Below are positions 62,829-64,000 of a stretch of DNA of 64,000 nt, one piece after another. Position numbers and translations under genes: made by a program. Position 1 is the stretch's first letter, and each line of letters begins with the position of its first letter. This DNA is from Pelomonas sp. SE-A7 (lineage in GTDB: Bacteria > Pseudomonadota > Gammaproteobacteria > Burkholderiales > Burkholderiaceae_C): assembly GCF_030345705.1 (NCBI RefSeq), contig NZ_JAUASW010000001.1, positions 2,418,001 through 2,482,000 on the forward strand. Reading direction: 5' to 3'. The notes under the pieces were generated by a model. The model was not told where the DNA came from and ran no database searches. It saw only the letters and a program-made list of their open reading frames with translations.

Positions 62829-63821
62829 ATGCTCACGTCCAGCCAGATCATCGAAGAACGCGCCGCCGACTGGATCGCGGCGCGCGACCGCGCCCTGTCG
62901 GCCGGCGAATGGACGCCGGCGCGGCAGGCCGAGCTGGACGGCTGGATCGCCGAATCCACCGCCCATCGCGTGGCCTGGCTGCGTCTGGACGCGGCCTGGC
63001 GCCAGGCCGACCGGCTGGTCGCCTTGAAGGACCGGCAGGCCGGCGCTGCCGCCGAGCGCAACGAGCCGACCCGACCCCGCCGCTGGCTGCCCAGCCCCGG
63101 CCGTGCGCGCTGGGCCATCGCCGTGCCCGGCGTCTTCGCCCTCGCATTGCTGCTGGTCCTCGGCCTGCCCCGGATGCCGGAAGCGCAGAAGTACCAGACC
63201 GAGGTCGGCGCCCGCGAGGTCGTGGCCCTGAAGGACGGCTCGCGCATGACGCTGAACACCGCCACCCGGGTCCGTGCCGAGATCGCCAGCGAATCGCGCG
63301 AGGTCTGGCTGGAAGGCGGCGAGGCCTATTTCGAGGTCGCCCATGACCCGGCCCATCCCTTCATCGTCCATGCCGGCAAGCACAAGATCACCGTGCTGGG
63401 CACCAAGTTCACGGTCCGGCGCCAGGGCGACGACGTGCGGGTCCAGGTGTCCGAAGGCCGGGTCCAGGTCGCGGCCGGCACGGCACCGCCGACGGTGCTG
63501 GCGCGCAACGACACCGCCATCGCCGAGCCCGAGAGCGTGCTGGTGGCGCACAAGACGCCGCATCAGATCCAGGCCGACCTGAACTGGTTGCAGGGCAAGC
63601 TGGTGTTCGACCAGCTGTCGCTCGCCGACGCGGCGCGCGAGTTCAATCGCTACAACCGCAAGCAGCTGGTGATCGACGACGCCGAGGTGGCCAGGATTGA
63701 GATCGGCGGCGTGTTCGACGCCAACAACGTGGATGCCTTCGCGCGGCTGCTGCGCGTCGGCTTCCAGCTCGAGGTGCAGGTACGAGGCGACGAGATCCAC
63801 ATCGGCCGACCCAAGTCCTGA
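62829..63821 (+). CDS. FecR-type anti-sigma factor/regulator
   Basis: 330 residues. The N-terminal helices ERAADWIAARDRALSAGEWT bind the sigma factor. A single transmembrane helix WAIAVPGVFALALLLVLGLP (about 85-105) leads to the periplasmic FecR domain (EVVALKDGSRMTLNTATRV, EGGEAYFEVAHD, VLGTKFTVRR) and the C-terminal STN-like domain (LSLADAAREFNRYNRKQLVI). Starts at 62811 and 62823 are also in frame; 62829 has the best-spaced AGAG site. Confidence 0.92.
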   Translation: MLTSSQIIEERAADWIAARDRALSAGEWTPARQAELDGWIAESTAHRVAWLRLDAAWRQADRLVALKDRQAGAAAERNEPTRPRRWLPSPGRARWAIAVPGVFALALLLVLGLPRMPEAQKYQTEVGAREVVALKDGSRMTLNTATRVRAEIASESREVWLEGGEAYFEVAHDPAHPFIVHAGKHKITVLGTKFTVRRQGDDVRVQVSEGRVQVAAGTAPPTVLARNDTAIAEPESVLVAHKTPHQIQADLNWLQGKLVFDQLSLADAAREFNRYNRKQLVIDDAEVARIEIGGVFDANNVDAFARLLRVGFQLEVQVRGDEIHIGRPKS

Positions 63822-63878
63822 CCCAGCCGGCGCGGCGGCCAGTCCGCGCATCCCCTCTAGTTCCCAGGAGCGAATTGC

Positions 63879-64000
63879 ATGATGAAGTGCAAGGCGAGTC
63901 AGGCTGCGCATGGCCTGTTGGCATTGGTGCTCACGACCGCCATGGCGTCGATGGCATGGGCGGAGACCACCGTGGTCACCGCCGACCGCATGCTGGACGT
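63879..64000 (+). CDS. Start of a secreted amidohydrolase-like protein, cut by the window end
   Basis: ATG 63879 (or 63882) follows a CAGGAG site. The signal peptide LLALVLTTAMASMAWAE is followed by TTVVTADRMLDV, which is like the opening strands of imidazolonepropionase/Xaa-Pro-type amidohydrolases. Only 40 residues are visible, so the assignment rests on this short motif. Confidence 0.45.
   Translation, partial: MMKCKASQAAHGLLALVLTTAMASMAWAETTVVTADRMLD

Overview
The window is very GC-rich, densely packed, mostly chromosomal-style DNA from a Gram-negative bacterium. TonB-dependent receptors ending in an aromatic residue, a FecI/FecR pair, lipoproteins, three PEP-CTERM proteins, a B12-dependent ribonucleotide reductase and short-chain acyl-CoA metabolism fit a betaproteobacterium of the Burkholderiales (Rubrivivax/Leptothrix/Roseateles-like). 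That placement is an inference from gene content and codon use, not from a marker gene. No tRNA, rRNA, CRISPR array, IS element or origin was seen.

Layout. 0-5.9 kb, forward: the 3' part of a DinG/XPD-type helicase, small secreted or membrane proteins, a VOC protein, a DUF1272 protein, a PaiB-like protein and a di-haem cytochrome c split by an in-frame TAA. 5.9-11.2 kb, mostly reverse: a run of small single-domain genes (SRPBCC, DUF1801 x2, VOC x2, membrane proteins, DoxX, ABM). 11.2-14.1 kb: nrdJ, with a LexA-type SOS box and an intrinsic-terminator hairpin in its leader. 14.3-21.9 kb: a carbon-source locus (alpha/beta hydrolase, TonB receptor, 3-hydroxybutyrate-type dehydrogenase, acyl-CoA synthetase, thiolase) with a divergent PAS-LuxR regulator. 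22-27.1 kb: an unusual M20 protein, a lipoprotein, a SRAP/YedK protein and two divergent PEP-CTERM genes, each behind a near-perfect sigma-54 promoter.

27.2-31.4 kb is a rearranged region. An intact response regulator/histidine kinase pair is followed by an AT-richer island carrying a secreted YD-repeat-like protein and a small membrane protein. Beyond that lie a relic of a lipoprotein 3' end and a second, truncated and frameshifted copy of the kinase. 31.4-44.9 kb holds a secreted intradiol-dioxygenase-like protein, a Pro-rich envelope protein, a CoA-transferase, a transglutaminase plus ATP-grasp/alpha-E operon, lipoproteins, ChrA, an S41 peptidase and a crotonase.

44.9-51.6 kb, reverse, encodes an extracellular set: a TPR/HExxH protein, a small Ig-like protein, a TolB-like propeller, a dockerin-bearing propeller and a PEP-CTERM protein with a cohesin-like domain. 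The last two suggest a surface cohesin-dockerin pair. 51.6-64 kb looks like a peptide or amino-acid-derivative scavenging locus: PuuB-like oxidase, dipeptide epimerase-type enzyme, prolyl oligopeptidase, M28 aminopeptidase, TPR-fused esterase, STN-type TonB receptor, divergent FecI-FecR, and the start of a secreted amidohydrolase.
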